NCBI GenBank assembly: GCA_964036195.1
Contig: OZ038458.1
Span: 6,262,001-6,326,000 of the forward strand
Source: Sphaerolaimus hirsutus
Taxonomy: Eukaryota > Nematoda > Chromadorea > Monhysterida > Sphaerolaimidae
Length of the DNA: 64,000 nucleotides
Reading direction: 5' to 3'
Shown here: positions 32,390 to 44,694 of the stretch, in pieces
How positions within the stretch are numbered: position 1 is the stretch's first letter
How the letters are laid out: the number at the start of each line of letters is the position of its first letter
Program-made: the position numbers and the translations under genes
Notes under the pieces: generated by a model
What the model was told of the DNA's origin: nothing
Seen by the model: only the letters and a program-made list of their open reading frames with translations
Database searches by the model: none

Positions 32390-32550
32390 CCAGTACGCGC
32401 TTTGTTCGCCGCTTTCCACCTGCCACCGGGGCGCGCTTTACATATCCCCCCCTCACATCGGAAGCGCGGCCGTTGCGGCGCGGCCGGAATCGGCTGGGGG
32501 CGGCGGCCCGCCATTTTCCAATTTCACCCGCCGCCCCGTCGCCGCCCCCT
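32390..32550. other. CpG-rich patch
   Basis: GC-rich DNA with short open frames on both strands, immediately left of the foldback element at 32557. No recognisable coding content. Confidence 0.25.
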
Positions 32551-32675
32551 TTTGCACAGAGTTGTTGAAAGTATCGGACTTTTTTCTTAGTATACGTAAA
32601 TGTAAAGTATTTATTTTTACTCATCTCCTGGGTACAGAAGGCGTAAAGTATATTTTCTTTACTCTTACTTGTGAG

Positions 32676-34177
32676 TAACGATGGCAAAAAAAGATTCGAA
32701 AATTCGAAAACATTTTCGAATTTTCGAATTTTTTCGTAATTTTCGAATTTTTATTTCGCCCCTAGAAAAAACACTTAAAAATCGATTTATTTTTCAAAAG
32801 ATTCGAAAATTCGAAAATTCGAAAATTCAAAAATAGTTTTCGAATTTTTTAGGGAATTCAAGGCAACAAAACACGCTGTTAAGTTCAACGTGCTAAATAA
32901 ATCGACATTTGATACGCGGCGCGTATCGAAAAGCGAAACGTATAAAAAACGTTGAAATGTCATCCACGGCGGAAGAGGCGGACTTCGACGCATCCGTTTT
33001 TTATACTGTATTTCCTGGAAATATCCCCCCCCTCGAAATACCCCCTCAAAATTCTCGAAATACCCCCCCGGGTGATTGTTTCATAGTGGTCCCGAGAGGG
33101 GGGGGGGTATTTCGAGGGGGGGCTATTTCGAGGGGGGGGGGTTATTATTTCACAAGAAAAATTTTCAAATCCCAGTACGAAATTGTCGTCTGAAACGTAC
33201 GCAGACGTCAAAAAATACAACAAAAACCGCCATTTATAAGGTTATGTAGACTAATATTAGTATGTAGATGGTATAAACACTGTTCTAACGTGATTACGAC
33301 ATTGTTTTAACCTCTGTTCTGCACTACGCAGAACACAAACTGCAGTATTTGTCATGTACGTTCTCTTTACACTCAATCTGGGGGGGGGTATTTCGAGGGG
33401 GGGTGATTGTTTCATAGTGGTCTCGAGAGGGGGGGGGGTCAAACGAGGGGGGGTATTTCGAGGGGGGGGTGATTGTTTCATAGTGGTCTCGAGAGGGGGG
33501 GTCAAACGAGGGGGGGGTATTTCGAGGAAATACGGTATATAGAGTCTTATAAATGGCAGTTTTTGTTGCATTTTTTGACATCTGTGTTACCTAAAAACAA
33601 CAATTTAGTACTGGGATTTCGAAAAATTTCTGGCTAAATAATACACCCCGTCGATATTTCCACCCTCATTTAACCCCCCCCCCCAAGTTTCCACTCTCAA
33701 AAAATAATATGGTATTTGATGCCAATTTTGAATTTTTTGCTGATATTTTATTTGATGCCAACTTTTAAATTGTTGTTTTTATTGCCTTCACTCTGTTGGT
33801 GAATTAAACGTATCAATGTGTGAATTAAATGAAGCAGCACACTGGTTTGCATAACTCCTTCGTCCATTTTTAATGCTAATTTATGGTTAAAATAAGGTTA
33901 TAACAACTGAGCAGAACATGAAGACAGTCCAAATTCTGTGTTTAAAGCTTAATATTCAATATTTTTCAAAAAAAATTCCAAAATTATTTGAAAAAATTCG
34001 AAAACTAGCCAAAAAAATTCGAAAATTGCCAAAAAAGATTCGAAAATTCGAAATTCGAAAATTAAATTCGAAATTCGAAAATTATTTTGAAGAAAAATTC
34101 GAAAATTCGAAAATTCATTTCAGAAAAAACACTTAAAAATTTAAATACTTTTTTTTTTTGACTGTTTGCCATCGTTA
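32676..34177. mobile_element. hAT-like foldback element with TTCGAAAA arms and 8-bp target duplication (nested)
   Basis: Ends TAACGATGGCAAAAAAAG and GACTGTTTGCCATCGTTA; exact duplication CTTGTGAG (32668-32675, 34178-34185). Arms (32690-32850 and 33950-34130) are AAAATTCGAAAATTCG arrays in opposite orientation. It contains the poly-C element at 33003-33537. Confidence 0.93.
33003..33537. mobile_element. Poly-C foldback element (third nesting level)
   Basis: Left TACTGTATTTCCTGGAAATA, right TATTTCGAGGAAATACGGTA, with GGGGGG/CCCCCC runs and the family core (GTTTATACCATCTACATAC on the reverse strand). A further decayed copy of core and C runs follows to about 33715. Confidence 0.9.
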
Positions 34178-34599
34178 CTTGTGAGTAAGCGTGAGTAATA
34201 TACTTTTCCCCAGATAACGTAAAAGTGTGTATTTTTGTAAAATTTTTCATAAATTTTCACTCAAAATAACCAAGTTCTATTTTTATTGCCAATTTCGCTC
34301 TTCAATTTCACCTATTTTCTGTTGTTGTTTTTGTGCAATATGTGATCTCATACGCCTATTTTTTGGCTATTTTTCTCTATTTTTGGTCTTTGTCACCCTG
34401 TTGTCCCTTCCGAGCCTTGAAAAAACCTATAAAAACACCTATGAGAAATACGTTTTCTGTACCCGAGTACTTCAAAAAGTACTGCGAGAACAGGGAAAAA
34501 ATTTCGAAGGACACGTAAACGTATTTACTCTGTACCCGAGTATTCGTATTTATCGTGTAAAAAGTCAATACTCTTTAACAACTACGCTTTTGCATCGGA

Positions 34600-35160
34600 T
34601 GCCCCCCGTGCTCTTTGATGTGTATCTGATCGAAATCATGCGCCTTTGAAAATTAAAATGCCGCCCGCTGCTGGTTTGTTACCGTTGGCCGGGTAGATTG
34701 GTACGATCCGGGTTTCGGTCCGGTGGAATCGAGCTTTTCTATGCGCGGAATTTACCGGGTTAAGTTGCCGGATTGTTGCACAAGTGATTTACGTTTGGCT
34801 GTTCTTGAATCAGTTTCGCGTACAGTTACTGTTTCAATGCAACTTGATTTACATTTAGGTACATCTCTTATCGCTTGATTGGATAAAGAATTGGCCCCTG
34901 GGATCTTATTACAATTCCGAGTTTCTTGTTAGGGACCTCAAAGCGAGGTATTTGAATTCAAGGAAATTTGCTGTTAATTATAAAATATCTCGAGAGGGGG
35001 TTCGAATCTGCATAACCCCTTAAATCCAGACAAAGGTACTGAACAATCCAAGTGACCAATCACCACCCAAAGTCAAGCAAATTCTATGCAAAAATCAGCC
35101 AAATTCCATGCAAAGATTCTGCAAAAATCATTCCAAGCACACTTCATCTAAGTCACTGCA
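34600..35160. other. Gene-free stretch, nothing recognised
   Basis: AT-rich; a short GC-rich stretch at 34660-34760 without a useful open frame. Confidence 0.5.
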
Positions 35161-35161
35161 T

Positions 35162-35296
35162 GGGCACTCCCAGACCCTGTAAAAAGCCCTGCAAAATGTA
35201 AAATGTCATGCAAAGTGTCAAAAGTCATGGAAAATGCCCTTCAAAATGGCAAACGTTTACAGTTACATTTTACAGGGTCTGGGAGTTACACCATGT
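35162..35296. repeat. TGACATTT foldback element
   Basis: Left GGGCACTCCCAGACCCTGTA, right TTTTACAGGGTCTGGGAGTT. Confidence 0.92.
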
Positions 35297-35626
35297 GCTA
35301 TAAATATGTAAATGACTCCAAAAATTAACTTCCATCTGTTCTATATCCGTCTGCTTATCAAATTCCAATCACTATAAAAAACCCTCCCAAATTAGCCTCA
35401 AGTCAGTCCCGTTTTACATATGTACGTTCCAGTTACCCAGATGGGGGTCGCGCAAAGGGAAATTGCGTGCGCCGGTCAAAATAAAAATGACGATACAAAA
35501 TAGTCTAGTTTCGGGTGCGTCATTCAGCCCACATCGAACTAGAAGCCCTACTGATCGCACGCAATAACCCATGAATGGGCATTGGCCAGTATATAAACCG
35601 CCGCCTACGCACGTTTTTCATGCTGG

Positions 35627-35807
35627 AGGCAGTCCCGGAGCCTGTAAAATGACTTGTCAAATGTCAAATGTCAAGCAAAGTGTCAAAAGTCATGGAAGAT
35701 GCAATGGAAAATAACAATGAGTGCACTTTGCTTTCCAGGGCATTTTACATGACTTTTAACTTTTCGCATGAAATTTCACATTCTACAGGCTCTGGAGTTG
35801 GCTCCTG
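35627..35807. repeat. TGACATTT foldback element
   Basis: Left GGAGGCAGTCCCGGAGCCTG, right CTACAGGCTCTGGAGTTGGC. G-run arrays follow at 35813-35855. Confidence 0.9.
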
Positions 35808-35859
35808 CAAATTGGGGGGGGGGGGTACTCACCCATGTCCACGACAGGGGGGGGGGGTT

Positions 35860-37089
35860 GGTTCCAGTTCCACTTTTGTGAATGGAAAACACGTAGCGGG
35901 CATTGAAATGGACGCAGTGCTGTGCGTTCTACGCAGCTAAGCACATAGGACGTGGGCGGTGCGATGCAGCAGCGATGGGAAATGCTAATTGGGGTCGGGT
36001 TTTTTAAATTTGTTTTTATCTTGTGAATTTGGGGGCTTTTATCATTGTTGAAGTTCGCAATGATGAAACTTTACCAGACCGAGATTTCTTGAAAATGATC
36101 AAATTTTGTAAACTTTCATTCAACAAACGACTAAGAAATTATCTCTCAAACCATGAAAAATTTACCCCGTAGAAATTAAACTAAACGCGATAAAATCAAA
36201 TCAAATTTTTTCCAACGACAACCATTCCCACCGTTCTACTTGCAGTGCACTGCATTTCCATAAATACATACGTATTGAAAGTACGGACGTTCTCTTTTTA
36301 GTCTGCCTCAAATGCGAGTGGAGTGGCCATTTTGTGCTTCCGGTAAACAAGTTCAGATAGTGATAGAAAAACTGGAGCAACTAGTGATGGAAAATGCTGG
36401 AAAAAAATTTGTCACGCCATTTTACATACAAAAAACGTTGCGCCGGTAGTGCTCATAATAGAGCACCATAGGAAAATGGCGCCAGCGCCATGGCGCAACT
36501 TCATTCACCCTTTTTGCGCCATAGACTAAACCCTGGCGCGCACTGCACTGCGTCATTGCATCAGTAATCAGTATATTCTGTGTGACCGCGCATCAACGAA
36601 CCCCCCCCCCCCCACCCATGCCCGGGGGGCGAAAAAATCTCATTCACGCAAGCCCCGCTTCCAATCCATTCATACTTCCAGCCTACGCAATGTGAATCGC
36701 ACTGCGCAGAGCACCGCACTGGGATGAGTGGTAACTCGAGGAGATAGATGGATATGTAGTGGGATGGATATTTATGTGGATACTAAACTAGAGGAGAGCC
36801 CATGCAAGTACGGCATCAGTGTGGGGGGGGGGGTTGGGCGCCGCGCCGCTATCGATCAGACTGGCGGCTTCCAATTGGAAGCTTACCGTAGGCGCTTTTC
36901 AGCGCACCTACCTCCCCCCTCCCTCCCTTTGGTCGTTCAGTTATTCACATTAGGTTATTCACAAGTGTTTCATATCATGCGGTCAATTGCTTACCATATG
37001 CGTCCCGTTTTATGGTGTTTAATTTGCCCGACACGTTTTTGTCGGGCAATCGGACCTGAATTTTATTATTGGATATCGGCTCGAACGGA
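35860..37089. other. Gene-free stretch with GGCGCC fragment and C/G runs
   Basis: A TAGTGATGGAAAATGC half-element at 36380-36500 with GGCGCCAGCGCCATGGCGC, a C run at 36600-36616 and a G run at 36822. No coding signal. Confidence 0.5.
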
Positions 37090-37150
37090 GTGACGGATTA
37101 TTTCTGATGAGTTAATCGGGCTGCCCGACAGACGTGTCGGGCAAATTTAA
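37017..37150. repeat. CGGGCTGCCCGA / GTCGGGCAAA palindromic repeats
   Basis: Contains GCCCGACACGTTTTTGTCGG and, inverted, ATCGGGCTGCCCGACAGACG. Related words recur near 42395-42430, 46408-46442 and 50178-50230. Confidence 0.7.
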
Positions 37151-37610
37151 TTTCGAGCCGCCGTGAATGATAAGGAAGTAAAAGAAAAGATAGATATTTA
37201 CTTCTGTCCACCGTCCTGGCAGGCGGCCGCGAAAGTTTCATGAATGAACCCAAGCGGCACTTCGAACTTCTTTCGTCCCATAGAAGCGCGGCGGCGCGCG
37301 AAATCGCATCCATTCTCAGGCGGGCGGCGACGGCGAGACTGCAATAAGCAAAGATAAGCGCGCAATGTACGCCGACTTCGCGCCGCCCCGCCAATCGGCC
37401 GCTTCCGGCGGCGCGGCCGCTCTTCCGGTCGCGGTCGGACACTACCGAGACCGGAGTGAAATTACGGTGCGGTTCGGCGCGGTAATGTCCATGTGCAACA
37501 CGCATACTTGCGCAGCTGCGCAGGCTTCTTGTTACATTTGATAAAAAGCGTGCAGGGGGGGGGGGGGTTGCGCCATTGATAACAAGCATGGTGCCAGGCG
37601 GGCACATGTG
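37090..37610 (-). other. CpG-rich patch with a long open frame, unrecognised
   Basis: The minus strand is open for 169 codons (37607-37098), but the frame is Arg/Ser/Ala-rich without domain features, and CpG density alone can keep stops away. Most likely a CpG island or an isolated promoter in the gene-poor interval. Confidence 0.25.
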
Positions 37611-37619
37611 GCCCTGCGC

Positions 37620-38778
37620 CTATGCGAGTGTGTTCTGTCTGTATGTTTGCGCGCGAGAGTACCCCGCTGCCATTCATAAGAGGGTTTCTGTATGACTTCG
37701 CTAGCTATGTGTGATGCGAATCCGACACGGGCAGGTGATAAGCCATGACTGCGGATGATAGATTTTGCGTTATTTTTAGTGTGATGAGTCACTATCCGTT
37801 TTGATTACACTCTCCTTGTGTATATATCCCTACTCATTTAATTACACTGCTTCATTTTGTGCATTGTTCATTCATATTGGCGAACAAAAATGTTTATCGG
37901 AGCGATTCAATCTTGTGCACTTTTCAAAAACACCGCTTACAAATATCATCAGTGCACAGCTTTACAACTTACAAAATACTTAACTTAAAAATCACACTTT
38001 CTTTATCGCATACAAAAGTGACCATGGCATACAATCTTATCATGGATGTTAAATGCACAAAAAGTTTCACATAACAAGCGCATGGAGGGCAGCTACAGCT
38101 GTGGTTCGCGCGCGCTGCACTGCGCGTGTATTTTGGGCTGTTCTGAAAGTTGTGACACAAGTAAATTAGGCTTGGCTTCATGCGCTGGAATTGATTTTAT
38201 GAATTTGGTATTTTAACTGTTGCCAAACACAATTTTTTACGTCTACGCATGTTTATCATGCATTTTTATCAATATTTTATAAGATATGTTTAACATTAAA
38301 AACCAGTTGTTACTGTGTAAAACTGACTTTCCGTGTAAATGATTTTCCAGTCATGAGCTTTTCATTACAGCATTTATTTATCAAATATATTATCCCTACG
38401 TAACTTTTACAATAATTGTAAAAACTGCCACGCTAATACATTCCTATGAATCATGCCTCACCTCTGTAGATTGGAAAACTAGCTGTCCCACTACTTTCCG
38501 AACAGCCCAGCAAAACACGTATGTCACATGCGCGCAGTGCCATGCAATATGTGAACGCGAGTTATGGCTGAACTCCAAGCCTACAGTCACATGATTTCTA
38601 TACCCCCCCCCCCTGCCGCCGAAGGCTTGATTACCTTGCTTTGCTAGCTATTCATGTCGACTGGTGATAGATAAAATTGTGAATTTGAGCTGTATTTTTG
38701 CCGTTTAGCACTCCGTTTTGTGTGCGTGCTGTGTTTTGCGCGATTGATAAGATTACGCTATTGTTTTACGATGCTCAT
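37620..38778. other. Gene-free stretch, nothing recognised
   Basis: AT-rich; a C run near 38605. No coding signal. Confidence 0.5.
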
Positions 38779-38986
38779 GCTCAGTGAGTCACTCCCAGAC
38801 CCTGTAAAATGCCCTGTAAAATGTCAAATGTCATGCAAAGTGTCAAAAGTCATGTGAAATGCCCTGCATTCCCGAAATGCCCTGCAACTCGGTTGCCATC
38901 TTGCAGGGTATTTCACATGACTTTTGACACTTTGCACGACATTTGACATTTTACAGGGCATTTTACAGGGTCTGGAACAGCCCCCA
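38779..38986. repeat. TGACATTT foldback element with flanking AGTGAGTCAC on both sides
   Basis: Left TCCCAGACCCTGTAAAATGC, right GGGTCTGGAACAGCCCCC. AGTGAGTCAC occurs at both flanks (38781 and 38986 regions), a likely target duplication of 7-10 bp. Confidence 0.88.
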
Positions 38987-39143
38987 GTGAGTCACGACTT
39001 TAAGACCTTCATGATTCGATTTTTACGCCGCTCTGCCGTCAGTTTAACGGATCATTTCGCGGTGCGCAAATGACGCGTTTTTTTTTGTTTTTTTTCGAAG
39101 CGCCGCCCGGCTATCTGGTTTTTGCAATCCGATCAGAGTCAGG

Positions 39144-39355
39144 TAGTGATGTTAAAGAACAATGGCGTTTTTTGCGCTATCTTGCTGTGGCGCCATTGGC
39201 GCTTGGCGCATTTTTTACCCAGCGCCAGTAACAAAACGTATGGTGCTGGCGTTTGGCGCTAGCGCCAAAAGGAAAAAGCGCCGTGGCGCTTGGCGCCATT
39301 TTGCTTTGGCGCCATTGGCAGTTGGCGCCAAAGTCCTACCGCTTTTACATCACTA
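39144..39355. mobile_element. GGCGCC-armed MITE
   Basis: Left TAGTGATGTTAAAGAACAAT, right CGCTTTTACATCACTA; arms of GGCGCCATTGGCGCTTGGCG words. Confidence 0.9.
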
Positions 39356-39825
39356 GTCAGACGTTATCTAAATTTAATAGTGCGATCGAGTTTACAAACT
39401 ACGTACTTGAAAATCGGCGGGCATATTTTTTCATCAGTGTCGAAATCTGGGAAGGCAGCACATGTTCTATGATTTCGAAGTTCGATAATTTCACATTGAA
39501 CGATTCCCACTGTAAACAAAATGTTTCCAGAACAGTGTAACAACTGTATTATTTTTAGAGCTGTGAGTGAGGTCTGCGTACGCTGTATTCATACACAAAA
39601 AGTTTACAGTCTCACACGATAAATAATTTTTACAAATAGTCATCTCGCATGTGTGAAATAGGAAAACGTCCAGAGTTCTTCAAATACGTTGGCTTGCATC
39701 AACATTGCATGTGTTATGAAAGACACGTAGGTAAAAAATGTACATCAAAGGTAAAATGTAAAAGGTTATACATCAAAAATGTATTCAAATAATTACTGCT
39801 GTTCGTATAGTATTTTCCCTGCTAA

Positions 39826-40130
39826 GGGCTCACACTAGTTGACATAGCAAATAAATGTCAACTGAATGCCAACTAAATAACGCAAAATGTTTTTTTAAAG
39901 CATCTCACTTTACAGAAACAAGAGAAATTAAGTGTCACGACCAAGGATGGAAAAAAAACAGAAATTGTACGCCGAAACTCGTTAAGTTTCAGTGATTTTG
40001 TGTTACACAGAAACATGGAAACTCAATAATTTTGAAATTTGAAATGGTTAACCGCTTCACGATTTGAAATCAATAATTAACCTAAATTTAGTTGACAGGA
40101 ATTTTGATGTCAACTACTGTGTGTGGGCCC
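39826..40130. mobile_element. MITE with CACACACTAGTTGACA ends
   Basis: Left CACACTAGTTGACATAGCAA, right TGTCAACTACTGTGTGTGGG; the interior shares AATAAATGTCAACTGAATG with 49280-49484. Confidence 0.92.
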
Positions 40131-42490
40131 TAAGAGGCAAACTTTTGTCAAACCGCCATGACCTCAAATGCACAATGTCAAGCTACATATTTACTATTCT
40201 TGTGCTGGTTCGCAAATTGTTGGCACATGCCACTTTCAGCATGTCACATTCACGTTATCATAACACATGAATGACAAGTATCTATATTTACATGACACAA
40301 TAAACACTCTAGTCGAGGTCTCTAAATATAGGTAGGCTCTATTTTTGTACCCCGTCAAATAGAATGCACTTCCTTCTAACCCGAGAAACCGGTTTCTCAA
40401 AGCTCCCACATTTGTCAAACAGCGTCCCAAATTTGTCATCCACAATAAAAGGGAGCTTCCGCATTTTCAAGTGGCCTTGAGTGTCAGGAATTTAGTGACG
40501 CTTGGCTTCAGACAAGGTTTGCGGCCGTCCAAATTGAGTGTGCAACATGGCATTGGTAAATGTGTACGCGCGTAAATAAGTAAAATACCTGCATACTTTT
40601 CACGTTCATAAGTATGTTGGTAGATATGATGGCGCATTTGCATGTTGCCCAAATTACATTGTCCAAACAATACCGTTTTTGTTGGCGGTCGCGCCGTATG
40701 ATGTCTTGGGAACTTGCCAAAATAAAAAGCACTTTACATGTGTTATTTCTACAGTTGCCGACGTTTCAACAGTTCGCTAAAAAAGCGCCCACATGGGGTG
40801 AATTTTTTTTTCCTTTCCGTATGTATTTATACTCACTTCGAGTGTGGGAAAAGATTCACAAAAATGCGAAAAACACCCCCCAATAAATTTTACAGTGCGC
40901 ATTTTCCACATTTAGCACAGTCAATGGCCACAATGTATTTTATTGTGCGCGCCATAACACCGCACCCCACTTATGCAATATGGAGGAATTTCAAGTCAGA
41001 TTTTATATACCTCGTGATAGGTATTATAGACTATTTTTGTCACTTTTTTCACAAAGACAACTTATTTACTATGCATATCCGCCTTCAAGTTGCATTTGCA
41101 TCCATTGTCGCCCAATTTTCGTGAAACAGTCGAAGTATTGTATTTTGGATTGTAAATATTTGCGATAGTCGCCCCGCCGACGCGGCCGAAATTTCGCTCA
41201 TTATTTCAAATTCCGAATCGATTCGAATAATTAGTCTAGTGGATGTTGTAAACGAAATTGTGCCGCCATTGTGCGGCCGCAGTTCGCGGAGAAATTGCCC
41301 ACTGCAGCGTTTTATTTAAATGTTCAGTTGTTTTTTTCTCGGAATTTTTCGATGAGCACATACACGCCTGTCAATTTGCATGGTCAAAACCGATGTTGCA
41401 AAATAATAACTGCTCGTTTTCGAATAAGCCCCCACCCCCTTTAAATTAAAACCCAAGTGTGGCGATTTTTAAGGTGTAAATGGACAGAAATGTACAAAGA
41501 GTAAGGATTTTCACAAAAAATTGGGGCCATAATCATTCACAATTTGCTCCACATAGGTAAAAGATAGGGCGATTTTTTGAGGGTGGACCATGCTATATTG
41601 TTCAGAAATTGCCACCCTGCTATGAGCTGGAATCTATGGATAAATATGTGATCGGGTCGTCTGGCGTTTGGGGGTACCACCCATCGGGACCCCCCAAAAA
41701 GTTTAAGCAAAGCATTTATACATAGTGCACTGTATAGGTAGGTAGGTAGGTACATAATCATGCCTTTTTGCTCCATTTCTTCCAGCGGTGTAATATTGTG
41801 CGGAACTTTACCGTTACACTCTCTATGCACTTGTATTTTTGAACATTTTGTACCCAATACGGTTGTTGTCCCTAATATTTAGACAATACCCGTATATTTT
41901 TGTACGCATGTATGTAATTGCGGTGTGGAAAAAGTGCAAAATTGAACGCACTTTGTACATAAATACATAGATAACTGCATATTTGTCTGTTTATTTGCAC
42001 AGCACCGGAAACTACTTAAGCATACCATAAAATTTTATTTGGCACCAGTTTCGATATATTTTGAAGAAAAAACGAAAGACAGGTATTTACATTTACATAT
42101 GTATTTATGTACATAGGTATTTAACTATGTAAATGTGCGTGTTTGTTGATGTTTGTTTTACGTATATGTTCATTTCAAAGTCTTTTTTTAATTAGAAAAG
42201 ACGCTGTTTTCACATTTTACTTCTCTTCACTAAAAAAAAGTTCCTTTCAAAACATGGAACCAGTTAAAATAGCAGTTGCGTAGTCGCTTCATTTAATGTT
42301 TTTTTCTTCCAATCTATACAAAAATCTGGGCGCGAAAACAGGTACATTTTTTCTGCGCGATGATGATGATGAGATCAAGTGCAAAAAAATTTTGGCCCGA
42401 CGCGTGTTAATCGGACAGCCCGATTAACTGTCTCTAAAAATTAATTTGTTGCGCGATAGGCTGTAGTACTGTAGGCAGCCTGGCGGCATC
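40131..42490. other. Gene-free stretch, nothing recognised
   Basis: AT-rich DNA; a GTAGGTAG microsatellite near 41740; TACATA-rich runs at 42080-42140. Open frames here look random. Confidence 0.5.
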
Positions 42491-42499
42491 AAGAAATAA

Positions 42500-43880
42500 T
42501 TTTCCCTGATCACTTCTAATCACGCACAGTTCACATCGAGCTACAGGAGCATCAGATATAATCAAGAACTGTCTCACTTCACATCATAATCGCGTTTCTG
42601 CCTTTCTTGTAATCAAAAATGCTCCACTTCACATCAAAACGTCCAATTGAACTACTGCTAGGGTTCAAACGGGATCCCGATCCCGATCCCGGATCCCGTG
42701 AAATTCCGGGATTTAGCAGTCCCAATCCCGATCCCGATCCCGAGAATTTTCAAATCCCAATCCCGATCCCAAGAAACCCCAAAGTCTGGGATCCCGATCC
42801 CGGAAAAGATAGTGGAAATTATCATAAGTGAAAAAATGACGTTTTTGCATGCAAAAATGTAAACGCAAACCCCCAGCGTTCATGTTATGCCACTTTTCTG
42901 GCATCCAACAGTGTTTTGAGACCTTTATGAACAACTGTGAATGCCAGAACATTGGCCAAATACTCTATCCCAAGACCCCAATCCCGATCCCAAAAAAATG
43001 GCAATCCCGAACCCGATCCTGATCCCGTGACCCCAATCCCGGCCAATCCCAATCCCGATCCCAAAATCTCAAAAAACCAATCCCGATCCCGATCCCAAAA
43101 AGTCAATCCTGTTTGAACCGTAACTACTGCCCCAATTGTAATCAAGAACTGGACAATTTGTAATCAAATAATTTCTTCCCACAATACTTCTCGTCAATAT
43201 TTCTGCTGTGCCTATGTGCTTATTGTGTCATTTCACATCAAAGGCTACAAATTCAAGTGATTGATGCTGCTTGTAAAAACAGCTGCAGACTGCATTTTGC
43301 ACTGCACCTGTTGCAATTCAATATCACTTTGTATTGGCTGGGACATGCATTGCATTGATGTAGCACCTGCTTTTTACCCTTTGACATGGTTCATCCCAAT
43401 AATGCAATGTGGCACATTACTTTTAAGTACCATATTTCTTCTAATAGAACAGAACAATTAGATCTACTGCAAATCTGAATTGAGTGAGTACACTATTCCT
43501 CTATTTTATCCATACTCCACACTCTCTAAATTTTTGTGAATGCCACAACCAATTTTATTGGCATTAATACTTATTCACATTATCACTTTTGAACTGTTTT
43601 TACATGGCCTCAGACATTGTTAATTGTATATCTTGATTATAATTGCAGCCAAAAATGTGAATGCAGCACAGTGAAAATATTTATGAGAAATAAATGTTGT
43701 GGGAAGAAAGTATTTGATGTGGGGCAGTAGCTCAATTATAAGTTTTGATTGGAAATGAAGCATTTTTGATCACAAGTGAGGCTATTGTTGATTGCAGCGA
43801 GGCAGAAACGCGAGTAGAAGTTTTGATGTGGAGTGAGGCCGTCCTTGATGACAAGTGATGCCTCTGGGCTTGATATGAAG
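42500..43880. mobile_element. Inverted-repeat element hosting a GATCCC element
   Basis: Arms at about 42500-42658 and 43718-43880 are inverted (CTTGTAATCAAAAATGCT / AGCATTTTTGATCACAAG; CTTCACATCAAAAC and complement). The left arm is interrupted by the element at 42659-43122. Confidence 0.75.
42659..43122. mobile_element. hAT-like foldback element with GATCCC arms and 8-bp target duplication
   Basis: Ends TAGGGTTCAAACGGGATCCC and GTCAATCCTGTTTGAACCGTA; exact duplication ACTACTGC (42651-42658, 43123-43130). Arms are (GATCCC)n-like. Similar ends (TTTGAACCCTA) occur at 645-655 and 1498-1509. Confidence 0.93.
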
Positions 43881-44694
43881 GATACATGATTAGGAGTGGT
43901 TCATAAACTCTCTGGCATTCACTCTCCACTGGAGAGACTGACGCAAATGTTTGTAGGGCGATACGTCTGCCGACTTTACTCATTTTGCTGTCATTCTGCT
44001 GATGCCAACTATTGGCAAAATTGACTTGCTGATTTGCCATTGTGTACAATTGACTTTTCAGGTATTTTCCAGTCATACTGATATTTGCACGTGCAAGAAG
44101 AACCACATTATAATTATTCAGGTGTAAAATTTCAGTTATTCAAAACGCCGCCTTAAAACATGTCGGGTTTATTAAATCTCACATCAAACGCATCAAAGTT
44201 CGCTTAGAACACATAAACTGTCGCGCGTTTCAAATTTATGGGTTTTAAAAACCAGTTCGTTTGACATTGATGCACTTTTTACCATCCATCAAAGTTCGGT
44301 GTTTTTTTCCCAAAGTGCACCTGACAATTTGTGATAAATGCGTTGAAAATTTTATGTGGGTGAGTATTGCACATTCTTGTGTGAGCAGTACATTTTAGCG
44401 TCTTAAATTTTGAACGTTTTCCGGGGGGGGGGGCGCTATCACTTCCTCAAACAACAAGACTTTTTCTGGCAGTCGTGAATCGCGATCATGGCAGTCTCGT
44501 TATGTAACTGGCAAAATAGAAGTTAATTGATGATATTTGCTGGATAGATATTATCTTGAACCACTTATGAACTTGTAAACAACTTGTGAATTTTTATTAA
44601 ATGACGTCATTTAAACGATGCTTGATAGGGGTAAAAAACATAGGTAAGTAAAAATGGACTTTTTATACAATTTAGACTGTGTTGTGCTCTGTGT
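43881..44694. other. Gene-free stretch, nothing recognised
   Basis: AT-rich; a G run near 44423. No coding signal. Confidence 0.5.

Larger units (their letters stand above)
32557..34586. mobile_element. hAT-like foldback element (CAGAGTTGTT ends) with 8-bp target duplication; host of two nested elements
   Basis: Ends CAGAGTTGTTGAAAGTATCG and CTCTTTAACAACTACG; exact duplication CTTTTGCA (32549-32556, 34587-34594). Arms carry GTAAAGTA words as at 18351-18961. The nested element at 32676-34177 lies inside. Confidence 0.93.

Noticed and set aside
33257-33581. Pro/Thr-rich open frames (PPLETTMKQSPP)
   Set aside because: Products of poly-C and TTTCATAGTGGTC repeats in the poly-C foldback element.
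34990-35025. GGTTCGAATCT resembling a tRNA B box
   Set aside because: No A box at the right distance and no cloverleaf.
37098-37607. 169-codon minus-strand open frame as a gene
   Set aside because: No domain, CpG-driven composition and other long frames on the same strand; kept only as a CpG-rich patch.
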